A DNA stretch of 64,000 nucleotides from VMCP01 sp964415065 (GCA_964415065.1 CAYPYX010000003.1:31906-95905); one strand, 5' to 3'; counted from the stretch's first letter, positions 25,863-34,735 are shown. The notes: generated by a model not told the origin, from the letters alone. A program made the numbers and translations.

Positions 25863-27242
25863 ATGAAAACAAGTGTAATTTTCGCCTTTGGGGCGGGCAT
25901 CATTTTGGCTTCTTGTGGAAGCATCAAACCAGAACCACCTTCGAATATGAACCAAACCTTAGCAGTTAAGGAACTGCCTGTGGTTACCTCCAATTTGGAT
26001 ATCCCAATTGAAGTAAATATGGTTCCGTTTATAAACTTGGCTGATTCTAAAGTGGATAAATCATTTAAAGGATCCGACAAGCCATGTGAGGGATTGCGTT
26101 ATGAATATAAATTGGATCGAGCCCCTTTTCGGTATCAAGGTTTGGGCGTTGGTAAAATTGGTTTGGGTTTGGATTTAAAATATGCGGCAAAAGGAGAGTA
26201 CTGTGCTGCATGTATGGGCGGTTCTTGTGCGGTTCCAGCCCCTGGTTTTGATATTGGCTATTCAGAACCCATGAAGCGTGTAAAAGTTGAAATTCAAAGC
26301 AATTTAAAAATTAAGAACGATTACCGTATTCAAAGTCAAACTGAAATCAAAGAAATCAAACCCCTGGATCCTGTAAAAGTCATATTTGGATATGATGTTA
26401 CCGATTTACTCTTGAAGCAGGCACAACCCTTTATCAAAGATGCAATGAAGTCTGTGGATCAAGAAATTGGGAAATTGGACTTGAAGCCATATATAAAACC
26501 TGCATTTGATGAGCTTCAAAAGGAAATTTATATTGATCAAGTGGGCTATTTGTCGCTTCAACCTAAGGAATTAGCAGTTAGCGATTTGAATTTTGACAAG
26601 AATATACTGAAATTCAATGTAGGAATTAAAGCTACACCTGCAATTAAATCTACTAGTTGGGGATCAACGGTTAAGCCCATGCCGAATTTAAGTGCCTATA
26701 AACCTTCTGGCGGTTTTGAAGTGGTTACCGATTTGAAAATGGATTTTGATTCATTATCAAAGCAGGTAATGGCCATGGTAAAAGGGCAAAAGTTTGAAGC
26801 AGGTAAGAATTATATTTTTGTAGATGATCTAAAACTCTTTGCTGCCCAAGAACGATTGGGAGTTGAAGTGAAGTTTTCAGGAAGTAAAAAAGGTACTATT
26901 TTTCTTACCGGAAAACCCGTTTTTGATTCTGAAAAGAATACGGTTCATGTTGAAGATTTGCAGTTTGACCTTTCCACTAAAAACATCCTGTTAAAATCGG
27001 CAAAATGGTTGTTGAACGAAACCATTCGTAAAAAGATGCAGGATGCAATGAATATGGATTTGAGTCCTCAAATTAACGATGCTAAAAAAGCAATGAACGC
27101 TTCATTAAATCAACAATTGAGTAATGGAATTTCATTGAAAGGCAATCTAAATACATTGAAGGTTACCGATATTCAAATTTTGCAAAAGGAACTGTTTATT
27201 AGAGCCCAATTGAAAGGCAAAATGGCTGTTTCAATGAAGTAG
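25863..27242 (+). CDS. DUF4403 family lipoprotein
   Basis: A 459-residue protein with a lipoprotein signal (lipobox ILASCGS, Cys about 19). It resembles the DUF4403 family: SNLDIPIEVNMVPFINLADSK, then CEGLRYEYKLDRAPFRYQGLG, then repeated strand-helix units up to the C-terminus, a layout reminiscent of tubular lipid-binding (TULIP-like) folds. A CAACMGGSC cluster (about residues 117-125) is a local Cys-rich feature. The function is unknown; an envelope lipid-binding role is only an inference. It is probably cotranscribed with the secreted protein upstream and ends at a strong terminator. Confidence 0.8.
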   Translation: MKTSVIFAFGAGIILASCGSIKPEPPSNMNQTLAVKELPVVTSNLDIPIEVNMVPFINLADSKVDKSFKGSDKPCEGLRYEYKLDRAPFRYQGLGVGKIGLGLDLKYAAKGEYCAACMGGSCAVPAPGFDIGYSEPMKRVKVEIQSNLKIKNDYRIQSQTEIKEIKPLDPVKVIFGYDVTDLLLKQAQPFIKDAMKSVDQEIGKLDLKPYIKPAFDELQKEIYIDQVGYLSLQPKELAVSDLNFDKNILKFNVGIKATPAIKSTSWGSTVKPMPNLSAYKPSGGFEVVTDLKMDFDSLSKQVMAMVKGQKFEAGKNYIFVDDLKLFAAQERLGVEVKFSGSKKGTIFLTGKPVFDSEKNTVHVEDLQFDLSTKNILLKSAKWLLNETIRKKMQDAMNMDLSPQINDAKKAMNASLNQQLSNGISLKGNLNTLKVTDIQILQKELFIRAQLKGKMAVSMK

Positions 27243-27336
27243 ATAATTGTTTTATTGGAATAAAATCTTGTGTAATATAGCACCTTGAGCCTATATCGTG
27301 AATTTGTTTCAGAAATATGGGTATGAAGCTATAATA

Positions 27337-27364
27337 AAAAGGGCAGCTAAACAGCTGCCCTTTT
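27337..27364. terminator. Bidirectional intrinsic terminator
   Basis: A perfect 12-bp stem (AAAAGGGCAGCT pairing with its complement) around an AAAC loop, with A-run and T-run flanks. It sits between the convergent DUF4403 and gapA genes and can terminate both. Confidence 0.9.
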
Positions 27365-27394
27365 ACATTTATTGGGTTGTGTTAATTATTAAAA

Positions 27395-28378
27395 TTAACC
27401 AATTTTTGCAATAAGATCAGCAACACGAGCGCTGTATCCGGTTTCGTTATCGTACCATCCTACAACTTTAGCTGTGTTACCAATAACTTGGGTTAAATCA
27501 GCGTCAAAAATACAGCTATGAGTATTTCCAATAATATCAATACTTACAATTGGGTCTGTGCAATATTCCAATACACCCTTCATAGATCCTTCGGCAGCAG
27601 CTTTCATAGCAGCATTGATTTCTTCTACTGTTGCTGGTTTCTTTAAGTTAACAGTGAAATCAGTTACAGAACCATCTGGAATTGGAACTCGCATTGCGTT
27701 TCCGTTCAATTTACCTTTCAAATGAGGTAATACCAATCCTACCGCTTTTGCAGCACCTGTAGAAGTTGGTACAATACTATAAGCAGCTGCACGTGCACGA
27801 CGTAAATCTTTGTGAGGAGCATCCTGTAAGTTTTGGTCAGCAGTGTATGCGTGGATTGTAGTCATGAAACCATCTTCAACACCAAACATATCGTCTAGAA
27901 CTTTAACCATAGGAGCTAAACAGTTGGTAGTACAAGAAGCGTTACTCAAAATAGTTTCAGATCCATCTAAAATAGAATCATTTACACCTAAAACTACGGT
28001 TTTGATATCTCCAGTTGCAGGAGCAGAAATAACCACTTTTTTCGCACCAGCAGTGATGTGCATTGAAGCTTTTTCATCAGAAGTAAAGATACCAGTACTT
28101 TCCAAAACTACATCAACACCCATTTCGCCCCAAGGCAATTGCTTAGGATCTCTTTCAGCTAAAGCGCGAATAGCTTTACCGTTTACATACAAATTGTTGT
28201 CGTCAGAAGTTACGGTTCCGTTGAACTTACCGTGAACTGAATCGTACTTTAATAAGTGTGCAAGTGTTGCGTTGTCTGTCAAGTCATTGATAGCAACTAC
28301 TTCAACACCGGGTTTTTGCAACAAGAATTTGAATGCATGGCGCCCGATACGACCAAATCCGTTAATGGCTACTTTCAT
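27395..28378 (-). CDS. gapA: Glyceraldehyde-3-phosphate dehydrogenase
   Basis: About 327 residues from the ATG at 28378 (MKVAINGFGRIGRH). An upstream TTG at 28420 is rejected because it lies in the promoter box. The NAD-binding GFGRIGR is at residues 7-13. The catalytic nucleophile is C149 in SNASCTTNCLAP, with H176 in TIHAYTADQ. Asp32 (NDLTD) indicates NAD preference. It catalyses the central glycolytic oxidation-phosphorylation of glyceraldehyde 3-phosphate. It has its own promoter and a strong terminator, so it is a single-gene unit, as expected for a highly expressed enzyme. Confidence 0.96.
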   Translation of the reverse strand: MKVAINGFGRIGRHAFKFLLQKPGVEVVAINDLTDNATLAHLLKYDSVHGKFNGTVTSDDNNLYVNGKAIRALAERDPKQLPWGEMGVDVVLESTGIFTSDEKASMHITAGAKKVVISAPATGDIKTVVLGVNDSILDGSETILSNASCTTNCLAPMVKVLDDMFGVEDGFMTTIHAYTADQNLQDAPHKDLRRARAAAYSIVPTSTGAAKAVGLVLPHLKGKLNGNAMRVPIPDGSVTDFTVNLKKPATVEEINAAMKAAAEGSMKGVLEYCTDPIVSIDIIGNTHSCIFDADLTQVIGNTAKVVGWYDNETGYSARVADLIAKIG

Positions 28379-28410
28379 GTTATTTAAACTTTTTAGTAAT
28401 TGTGTTTTGC

Positions 28411-28418
28411 AAAAATAC
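28411..28418 (-). promoter_or_regulatory. -7 promoter box of gapA
   Basis: On the minus strand 28418-28411 reads TATTTTTG, a full match to TAnnTTTG, giving a leader of about 30 nt before the ATG at 28378. Confidence 0.6.
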
Positions 28419-28429
28419 AATGAAATTAT

Positions 28430-29119
28430 TTAACCTCTTGGTTTTAAAGGTCTAATTTCAAGATTTACATGATGAAAATTCTTTGGAGACTTCAAAGTAT
28501 ACAAAATTTGTGAAGCTACATCCTCGGGCATCAACATGTTGTCGTGTGCTTTAATGTTTTCGGAATGACGGAAAAAATCCGTTTTTACAGATCCAGGATA
28601 TACACAAGTTACTTTTACTCCAAAGTCGCGAACTTCTTTGTATAGAGCATCGCTAAAGCCTCTTACTGCAAATTTTGTGGCACAATATCCACTTACTTGA
28701 GGATATCCCTCTAAACCAGCTATAGAAGCTATGTTTATAATATGTGCTTCTCCCGTTTTTTTCATAGACGGCAATGCTAATTTCGTTGCATAAAACAAAC
28801 CGGTAACATTGGTGTTCATCATAGCATGCCATTGTTCTAAAGGCAAATCCTCGCAAAAACCAAAGTAACCTAAACCAGCATTGTTGATTAACACATCTAC
28901 CTGACCGTGCTTTTCTAACACTTGTTGGAATGCCTTTTCCAAATCTTCAAAAATCTGAACATCTGCATGCAAACAGATGTAATTTTCATGCTTCGTAGTG
29001 CAACCACTTCTGCAAAGTCCGTAAACTATTGCTCCTTCTTTTAATAGTTGTTGAACACACTCAAGACCAATGCCTTTGTTTGCGCCAGTTACAACGGCTA
29101 TTTTATTTTTTAATTCCAT
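28430..29119 (-). CDS. Short-chain dehydrogenase/reductase (classical SDR)
   Basis: A 229-residue Rossmann-fold oxidoreductase. TGANKGIG (about residues 11-18) binds the cofactor, NNAG follows strand four, and the catalytic Ser, YCATK Tyr and Lys are present in ASIAGLEGYPQVSGYCATK. The PGSVKTDFF segment after the active site is typical of 3-oxoacyl/serine-dehydrogenase-like SDRs. Arg/Ser after strand two (LCRSG) suggests NADPH. The substrate cannot be assigned. It is downstream of mnmH on the same strand with a 23-bp gap, probably one transcript, and ends before the gapA promoter. Confidence 0.88.
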   Translation of the reverse strand: MELKNKIAVVTGANKGIGLECVQQLLKEGAIVYGLCRSGCTTKHENYICLHADVQIFEDLEKAFQQVLEKHGQVDVLINNAGLGYFGFCEDLPLEQWHAMMNTNVTGLFYATKLALPSMKKTGEAHIINIASIAGLEGYPQVSGYCATKFAVRGFSDALYKEVRDFGVKVTCVYPGSVKTDFFRHSENIKAHDNMLMPEDVASQILYTLKSPKNFHHVNLEIRPLKPRG

Positions 29120-29142
29120 AGTTTAATTAATAAATTGGGTTT

Positions 29143-30204
29143 TCAAAGTTTACTTTTCCATTCACGATCCATCCAATCCTGAATCAATTGCAATAAATTC
29201 TTCAGAGACTCCTGTTGATTCATCCAGTCGAAAGTGAACATTCCAAGTTCCTTTTTGTTTGATTTGTGTTGAGAATGGGCGTAAGTTTTATCGTAGTAAA
29301 CCAATACGATTTCAATCCAACGCTTAAAATCTTTTTGATCTAAAGCTAAAATCGCCTCATTTGCATGTTGACCACCTAGTTTTTTTCTCAGAATTTCAGT
29401 TCTCGATTTTAATAATTCCACATCAAAATGAGCATATTCGCGAATAAGTCGTTGAATTCGTTGTTCCAAAGTTATTCCAATTCTTAGAATAGAAGCCGCC
29501 TCCATTTTATCCCAAACGCCTTGTGGCATAAAGCAATTGCCAATACTTCGGCTTTCGCTTTCTACAAAAACCGGTAGATTTTCAGATAGCCTGTATAATT
29601 CCCAAGCCAAGTTATTTTCGAATGACTCTGTACTTGGCTGGGGAGGTTGACCCAAGGCACCATAAGCACTTCCTTTATGATTTGCTATTCCTTCTAAATC
29701 CAAAACTTGCAAACCGTGTTGTTTCAAAAGATGTAAAATTTCCGTTTTCCCGGATCCAGTATTTCCCGAAATTGAAATAAACTGAAAGGGTCGATCAAAT
29801 TGGCTATGAACCCATTTCCGATAGGATTTATACCCACCTTCTAATCGAAATACGGGTCTACCACTCCATTGCATCAACGTTGAAGAAATTCCACTTCTTA
29901 GTCCACCTCTCCAACAATAAAACAATAAAGGCTTTTGAGTTTGATTCGATAATTCTAGATACCGATCGTATAACTTATACATTTTGGGTCCGATCAGTTC
30001 TAAACCCTGATGTACCGCAAGTTCACGACCACGATTTTTATAGGTAGTACCTATTTTTTGTCGATCAATATTGTCAAGTAAAGGAACGTTTTCAGCAAAT
30101 GGCAGATGCCCTTTTTCGAACTCTCGCTCGCTTCGAGCATCAATAATGGTGTAAAGGTGTAGCTGCGAAATTAACTGCTCAATATGAACTGTCCTTAGGG
30201 ACAT
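29143..30204 (-). CDS. mnmH: tRNA 2-selenouridine synthase
   Basis: A 353-residue protein (E. coli SelU/MnmH 364). The N-terminal rhodanese domain carries the catalytic C97 in FYCWRGGLRS, the same residue number as in E. coli. A P-loop follows at residues 147-154 (GNTGSGKT). It replaces sulfur by selenium in 2-thiouridine at the tRNA wobble position, via a geranylated intermediate, using selenophosphate. It implies that the organism makes selenophosphate (SelD), not seen here. It starts one base after the DUF4286 stop, so the two are coupled. Confidence 0.93.
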   Translation of the reverse strand: MSLRTVHIEQLISQLHLYTIIDARSEREFEKGHLPFAENVPLLDNIDRQKIGTTYKNRGRELAVHQGLELIGPKMYKLYDRYLELSNQTQKPLLFYCWRGGLRSGISSTLMQWSGRPVFRLEGGYKSYRKWVHSQFDRPFQFISISGNTGSGKTEILHLLKQHGLQVLDLEGIANHKGSAYGALGQPPQPSTESFENNLAWELYRLSENLPVFVESESRSIGNCFMPQGVWDKMEAASILRIGITLEQRIQRLIREYAHFDVELLKSRTEILRKKLGGQHANEAILALDQKDFKRWIEIVLVYYDKTYAHSQHKSNKKELGMFTFDWMNQQESLKNLLQLIQDWMDREWKSKL

Positions 30205-30205
30205 A

Positions 30206-30514
30206 TTAACCGATAATTTCTAAAACCGAACGATAGGCTATTACTCGTTCGCCATAGCGTTCCCATGTTTTAGCCATTAGACCTGGACCAAATTCGGAAC
30301 GATAGCGTTCTAATGTAGCTTCTGAATCACAAGTATATTGAATAGCGTAGTTGACACCCTGATCGTCGGAATCCTGATTCAGCAAACGAAGTATTTTATA
30401 TTCCACAAAGCATCCAGTGGCCATAACTTCTGGAATGTGAATGGTTTTCATCCAATTCAGCCATTCTTCGGCCATGGGTTTTTCCACGTTGCAGGTAACG
30501 TTATATAGAATCAT
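30206..30514 (-). CDS. DUF4286 family protein
   Basis: A 102-residue protein of the DUF4286 family, recognised by MILYNVTCNVEKPMAEEWLNW, then HIPEVMATGCF, then the C-terminal RYGERVIAYRSVLE. The predicted fold is a small alpha/beta ferredoxin-like domain. The function is unknown. It is the first gene of a minus-strand unit with mnmH (1-bp gap) and the SDR. Confidence 0.85.
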   Translation of the reverse strand: MILYNVTCNVEKPMAEEWLNWMKTIHIPEVMATGCFVEYKILRLLNQDSDDQGVNYAIQYTCDSEATLERYRSEFGPGLMAKTWERYGERVIAYRSVLEIIG

Positions 30515-30578
30515 ATTCGTGTTTTTTGTTTTTACAAACGCTAATTACAAATGTTTGGAATGTAAAAAACGTGCAATA

Positions 30579-30830
30579 TTAAAGTGCAGTGATGCGAATT
30601 TTATATTGCTCCATGATTAGGTTAGCGAGCAATTTTTTGCTTGCATTGTCTGCGGTTTCATGGGCTTCTGCTTCGCTGGCAGCTTCAATTTCCATAGTGA
30701 TAAATCGACCAACACAAACCTCATTGACATTATTTAAACCAATGGAAGGCATACTGTGGGTTACGGCTTTACCTTGAGGATCTAACAATCCTTTTTTAGG
30801 TAAAATTTCAATTTCAGCTAAGAATTTCAC
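30579..30830 (-). CDS. purS: Phosphoribosylformylglycinamidine synthase subunit PurS
   Basis: An 83-residue protein starting with GTG at 30830. KFLAEIEILPKKGLLDPQGKAVTHSM is split by the usual PurS pattern (LDPQGKAV), and VCVGRFITMEIEA is the second strand motif; the size is standard (about 80). PurS bridges PurL and PurQ in the FGAR amidotransferase complex of purine synthesis. purL and purQ are not adjacent. A -7 box ends five bases before the start codon, predicting a near-leaderless message. Confidence 0.9.
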   Translation of the reverse strand: MKFLAEIEILPKKGLLDPQGKAVTHSMPSIGLNNVNEVCVGRFITMEIEAASEAEAHETADNASKKLLANLIMEQYKIRITAL

Positions 30831-30834
30831 AGCA

Positions 30835-30842
30835 CAAAAATA
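30835..30842 (-). promoter_or_regulatory. -7 promoter box of purS
   Basis: On the minus strand 30842-30835 reads TATTTTTG, a full TAnnTTTG match ending four bases before the GTG start at 30830. Confidence 0.55.
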
Positions 30843-30881
30843 CTCTAAATTAGCCGTTTGAGCGTAAATTAGCGAAAATTT

Positions 30882-31496
30882 ATGAAGAGAAAAGCTGGTT
30901 TTTATTTTTTGGGGACAATCATAGCGATTTCAATTGCTTGTCAGAACAATACTACAAAGCCCGTTGAAGGTCAACAACCGGAATTGGATGCTGCACCAGC
31001 TAAGGTAGAGGGTCACGTGGAAGCTTCTGCTAATTTTATGATGAAGGAGGTAGAAAAGAAAGAACTTCAGGTTTTAGGTAAGTACTATGAAGCAACACCG
31101 GAGTCGGTTAGAACGTTGTTCATTGGTACGGCAAATGCACTAAACGAATTTATCGAAGAGAACAAATTAATCATTGAAGGTTCAATTTTGACCATTTATT
31201 CCGAAGTACCATCCCCAGATAAAAAACAAAAAATATTCGTTGGTATCCCAGTGAATAAAAAAGTGAAATCTTCTAACTGGGAGTATTTGACATTACCCGC
31301 AGGTCGCTTTCATAAAGCTACTACCAATGCTGAAATTGGTGCTACAATTCCGCTTTGGAATACAGTAACTGAAAACCTAACTAAAGCCGGTTACACCATT
31401 AAAATGCCCATTTATGAATATCCTTCAGATGGTAGGAATTTTGAAATGACAACGACCGTTTCGCAAATGAATCTCTTGATTCCTGTAGCAAAATAA
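30882..31496 (+). CDS. Lipoprotein with GyrI-like (effector-binding) domain
   Basis: A 204-residue protein with a lipoprotein signal (AISIACQ, Cys about 20) and a low-complexity linker. The C-terminal ~150 residues (about 50-200) resemble GyrI-like/AraC effector-binding domains: KELQVLGKYYEATPESV, then IFVGIPVNKKVKSSNWEYLTLPAGRFHKATTNA, then MPIYEYPSDGRNFEMTTTV. Such domains bind small hydrophobic molecules or proteins. Here it is exported and lipid-anchored, so a periplasmic small-molecule-binding role is inferred. It is divergent from purS, and no partner gene is obvious. Confidence 0.7.
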   Translation: MKRKAGFYFLGTIIAISIACQNNTTKPVEGQQPELDAAPAKVEGHVEASANFMMKEVEKKELQVLGKYYEATPESVRTLFIGTANALNEFIEENKLIIEGSILTIYSEVPSPDKKQKIFVGIPVNKKVKSSNWEYLTLPAGRFHKATTNAEIGATIPLWNTVTENLTKAGYTIKMPIYEYPSDGRNFEMTTTVSQMNLLIPVAK

Positions 31497-31591
31497 TATT
31501 GAATTATTTAAAAATTTCCATACATTCAATCGGATTGTGCTGATTACCAAGGTATTAAAAAACAATTAAATCATTCAAAAAGGTTTCGTTT

Positions 31592-32491
31592 ATGATTATT
31601 CCCAATTTTCTAAAACCCGGAGATAAAATTGCACTCTTGGCTCCAGCTCGATTTATGGATTTGGAACAATTGCACCCTTTTGAAAGTTGGATTATAAAGA
31701 ATGAATGGGAGTTAGTAGTATCTCCTAATTTGGGTAAAAGATTCCATCAGTTCGGAGGAACCGAAAATGAACGTTTAGCTGATATTATTTGGGCTCTAGA
31801 AAATACTGAAATTAAAGCTGTATTCTCAGCACGTGGAGGATACGGAACCCTTAGATTATTTCGCGAATTGCAAAAATTGGATTTCGGTAAATATCCCAAA
31901 TGGTGGGTTGGTTTTTCAGATCTTACAATTTTACATGCCGTATTAAACCAAAAAGCACTTTCCAGTATTCATGGCCCTATGGCAATGCAGTTTGCTCAGC
32001 AAAACCCATATTTACTTAACAATCAACGTAGTTTAGAAGATGCTCTAAATGGTAAATTTCAGCAAATACCGTTTGAAAATGTAGTTTGTTCTTCTCAGCA
32101 AAACGCTTCTTTTGAAGGAATTCTTTGGGGAGGCAATTTGTCCATGATTTATACCTTGGCAGCTGCAGGTGAATTACCGAATTTGAGAGGAAAAGTTCTA
32201 TTTATTGAAGATATTGATGAATACATATATCATGTAGATCGAATGCTAAGAGCATTGGAAATTTCTGGCTTGTTTGAAGGGATTCAAGGATTGATTGTAG
32301 GATCAATGACGGATATGAAGGATCATGAAATTCCATTTGGATGGAGTGTTTCCCAAATTATTGATGATGTACTTGAAAATTACAACTTTCCAATTATTAA
32401 AGGCGTTCCTTGTGGACACGATCAAAAGAATTTTTCTTTAAAGTTGGGGATGAGTATTAAATTTGACGGTGAAACACTATTTCAATTTTGA
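31592..32491 (+). CDS. LD-carboxypeptidase (peptidase S66 family)
   Basis: A 299-residue S66 peptidase. The catalytic Ser109 lies in GFSDLTILH, with E206 (FIEDIDE) and H276 (VPCGHDQKN) completing the Ser-Glu-His triad. The early FSARGGYGTLRL and LWGGNLSM segments are conserved. It removes the terminal D-Ala from tetrapeptides of recycled peptidoglycan in the cytoplasm (LdcA), or acts on related peptides. No signal peptide is present. The GtrA gene overlaps its stop codon (TTGA), so the two are translationally coupled. Confidence 0.92.
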   Translation: MIIPNFLKPGDKIALLAPARFMDLEQLHPFESWIIKNEWELVVSPNLGKRFHQFGGTENERLADIIWALENTEIKAVFSARGGYGTLRLFRELQKLDFGKYPKWWVGFSDLTILHAVLNQKALSSIHGPMAMQFAQQNPYLLNNQRSLEDALNGKFQQIPFENVVCSSQQNASFEGILWGGNLSMIYTLAAAGELPNLRGKVLFIEDIDEYIYHVDRMLRALEISGLFEGIQGLIVGSMTDMKDHEIPFGWSVSQIIDDVLENYNFPIIKGVPCGHDQKNFSLKLGMSIKFDGETLFQF

Positions 32492-33000
32492 TCTCAAGTA
32501 AAACATACATTGCATTAACGAAATTTGCCATAGTTGGGGGATTATCGTTTATGGTGGATTTCTTTGTCTACTATACCACTAGCCAATTCTTGCCTACATT
32601 TATTGCTAAAAGCTTGGCTATAGTTGTGGCAACTCTAGTTAATTATCAAATGAATAAGAGGTGGACTTGGAAGCAGAGCGATAGAAGTAAAAAGCGATTA
32701 GCCAAGTATTTACTTTTATACTTACTCAGTGGTTTAACGAATGTTACTAGTAACGAATTACTGCTGATGTGGATTCCTAATTATGAATTTACTTTTAATC
32801 TTTGGGATGCACATGGTCAGGTAACAGCTGAAGCCATTGCTAACCTACCCAATCGCGGTTTGGAAATGAAAAACTTGATTTTTATGTCCGTTCCAGTTAA
32901 GTTCGATAAGTTAATTGCAGTTTTGGGAGCTACTGCAGTTGGCATGATAATGAACTTTTTAGGTCAAAAATTATGGGTGTTTACTGAAAAACGGAAGTAA
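32488..33000 (+). CDS. GtrA family membrane protein
   Basis: A 170-residue protein with four predicted membrane helices, starting at a TTG that overlaps the preceding stop. KFAIVGGLSFMVDFFVYYTT, then NYQMNKRWTWKQ, are the GtrA signatures. GtrA-type proteins are thought to help flip polyprenyl-linked sugars for surface glycans. The partner glycosyltransferase is not adjacent; the coupling to an LD-carboxypeptidase points to an envelope role. A soluble-looking insertion (about residues 92-130) sits between helices three and four. Confidence 0.85.
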   Translation: MISSKTYIALTKFAIVGGLSFMVDFFVYYTTSQFLPTFIAKSLAIVVATLVNYQMNKRWTWKQSDRSKKRLAKYLLLYLLSGLTNVTSNELLLMWIPNYEFTFNLWDAHGQVTAEAIANLPNRGLEMKNLIFMSVPVKFDKLIAVLGATAVGMIMNFLGQKLWVFTEKRK

Positions 33001-33026
33001 TTGTTTCGAACCCGTTTGCAATGTGT

Positions 33027-33034
33027 TAACTTTG
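33027..33034 (+). promoter_or_regulatory. -7 promoter box of the RicT-like gene
   Basis: TAACTTTG matches TAnnTTTG; TTG at 33001-33003 is a possible -33 element (23-nt spacing). The leader before the ATG at 33087 would be about 50 nt. Confidence 0.5.
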
Positions 33035-33086
33035 TTGCTTTAGATTACAATTTACAAATAAATTAATTTTATAAAATCGTTGAGTT

Positions 33087-34730
33087 ATGGCTTGTTCATC
33101 ATGTGGAACAAAATCCGGTGGAAGTTGCTCACCTTCAGGGTGTAAAAGCAATGGAAATTGTGGAACAGGCGGCTGCAACGCGCTGAATGTATACGATTGG
33201 TTCAAGGATATGGAACTGCCCGAAGGGTATAAACCTTTCGATATTGTTGAAGTGCGTTTTAAAGGAAGTCGCAAAGAATTTTTCAGAAACACCCAAGGTT
33301 TAGATCTTTTTACGGGTGATTATGTGGTTGTTGATAGCAGCATAGGCTTTGATATTGGTACGGTTTCGGCTACAGGTGAAATTGTTCGCTTGCAATTGAA
33401 AAAGTATCGTGTGCGTGAAGATTCGGACGAACTTCCCTCTATTCAAAGGGTAGCTACCGAACGCGATATGGAAAAATATCACCAGTGTAAAGAACGAGAA
33501 GATGACCTGTTAGAGCGAGCTAGAACCATAGCTTTTGGTTTAAATCTCGCCATGAAGATTTCTGATATCGAACTACAAGGCGACGGCAGAAAAGTGATAT
33601 TCTTCTACACAGCTGAATCTCGTGTTGACTTTAGAGAGTTAATTAAAAAGTATGCAGAAGAATTTAGAGTGAAAATTGAGATGCGACATATTAGCTACCG
33701 CGAAGAAGCATCTCGTTTAGGTGGGATAGGAGTGTGTGGTAGAGAATTATGTTGTTCAACGTGGTTAACGGATTACAAACAGGTAAATACAGGAGCAGCA
33801 AGGGTACAAAACCTGTCTATCAATATGGAAAAATTGGCTGGCCAGTGTGGTAGATTAAAATGTTGCTTGAATTTTGAATTGGATATGTATATGGAAGCCG
33901 TTGAGGCATTCCCCAAGGCCAAAATAGTAAAATTAGATACCGTTGGAGGAATGGCATTTGCTCGAAAGACGGATATCCTAAAAAAATTGATCTGGTTTTC
34001 TTACGACGATAGTCAAACATGGGTGCCTTTGCCTGTTGAAAAGGTAAATGAACTCATGGAACAAAATAAAGAAGGCAAACAAGTAGCGAATCTTACAGAT
34101 TTAGCTCCTGCAAATGCCATTCTTGAAAAGGTTGTCAACGATCAGAATAATGATTTTATTGATAATTCTGAGTTGCTAAAAGAAGATGAATTCAAGGACT
34201 TAGGACGTGGCAATTCGCGTGGAAACAACCGCAATTCTCAAAATCGAGGTAATAATAATTCTAACGGTCAGAATCGCAACAATCAGTCTGGATCTTCACA
34301 AAATCGCAATCGGAATCAGCGAAATGAACGTGGTCCTTCCGATCGAAATAATCGTCCAGAAAACAATAACGAGCGCAACGATCGAAGCAATGCAGAACGT
34401 ACAGAACGTAATCAACGCAGCGGAGACCAATCTCCTCGTAATTTTGAACGACGTGAAGGTTCTAATGACAGGAATAACCAACGTCCTCGAAGTTTTGAAC
34501 CAAAAAATAAAGATGTGAAATCGAGTGATGCAGGATCTAATGGTGAGTTAAAAGCTCCCAATTCTGCTGAAAACAATGCTTCTACTTCGGGTACTGAAAA
34601 TCGCAGTAGCCAGCCCAATAACCGCAGAAATAACAATCGTAGATTCGATAAAAATCGCCGTGGAAATAATCCAAATCGAGATCAACAAAAAGGGCCAAAC
34701 AATCCTGCTGGCCCCCAAAGTGAGTCTTAA
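33087..34730 (+). CDS. RicT/PSP1-domain protein with Cys-rich head and Arg/Asn-rich tail
   Basis: A 547-residue protein in three parts. The N-terminus (1-32) is Gly/Ser-rich with six Cys (3, 6, 14, 19, 25, 30), as in other Bacteroidetes homologues. The PSP1/RicT domain (about 60-300) contains the conserved YREEASRLGGIGVCGRELCC and GQCGRLKCCLNFEL Cys clusters that bind Fe-S in Bacillus RicT. The tail (about 370-547) is disordered, made almost wholly of Arg, Asn, Ser, Gln and Asp. RicT works with RNase Y in mRNA processing in Bacillus, with partners RicA and RicF; those are not seen here. It is probably a cytoplasmic RNA-metabolism factor. The tail is unusual in size and composition and may bind RNA. 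Confidence 0.85.
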   Translation: MACSSCGTKSGGSCSPSGCKSNGNCGTGGCNALNVYDWFKDMELPEGYKPFDIVEVRFKGSRKEFFRNTQGLDLFTGDYVVVDSSIGFDIGTVSATGEIVRLQLKKYRVREDSDELPSIQRVATERDMEKYHQCKEREDDLLERARTIAFGLNLAMKISDIELQGDGRKVIFFYTAESRVDFRELIKKYAEEFRVKIEMRHISYREEASRLGGIGVCGRELCCSTWLTDYKQVNTGAARVQNLSINMEKLAGQCGRLKCCLNFELDMYMEAVEAFPKAKIVKLDTVGGMAFARKTDILKKLIWFSYDDSQTWVPLPVEKVNELMEQNKEGKQVANLTDLAPANAILEKVVNDQNNDFIDNSELLKEDEFKDLGRGNSRGNNRNSQNRGNNNSNGQNRNNQSGSSQNRNRNQRNERGPSDRNNRPENNNERNDRSNAERTERNQRSGDQSPRNFERREGSNDRNNQRPRSFEPKNKDVKSSDAGSNGELKAPNSAENNASTSGTENRSSQPNNRRNNNRRFDKNRRGNNPNRDQQKGPNNPAGPQSES

Positions 34731-34735
34731 TTGAA

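Noticed and set aside
33004..33012. TTCGAACCC resembling a tRNA T-arm
   Set aside because: No acceptor, D or anticodon stem could be fitted around it.
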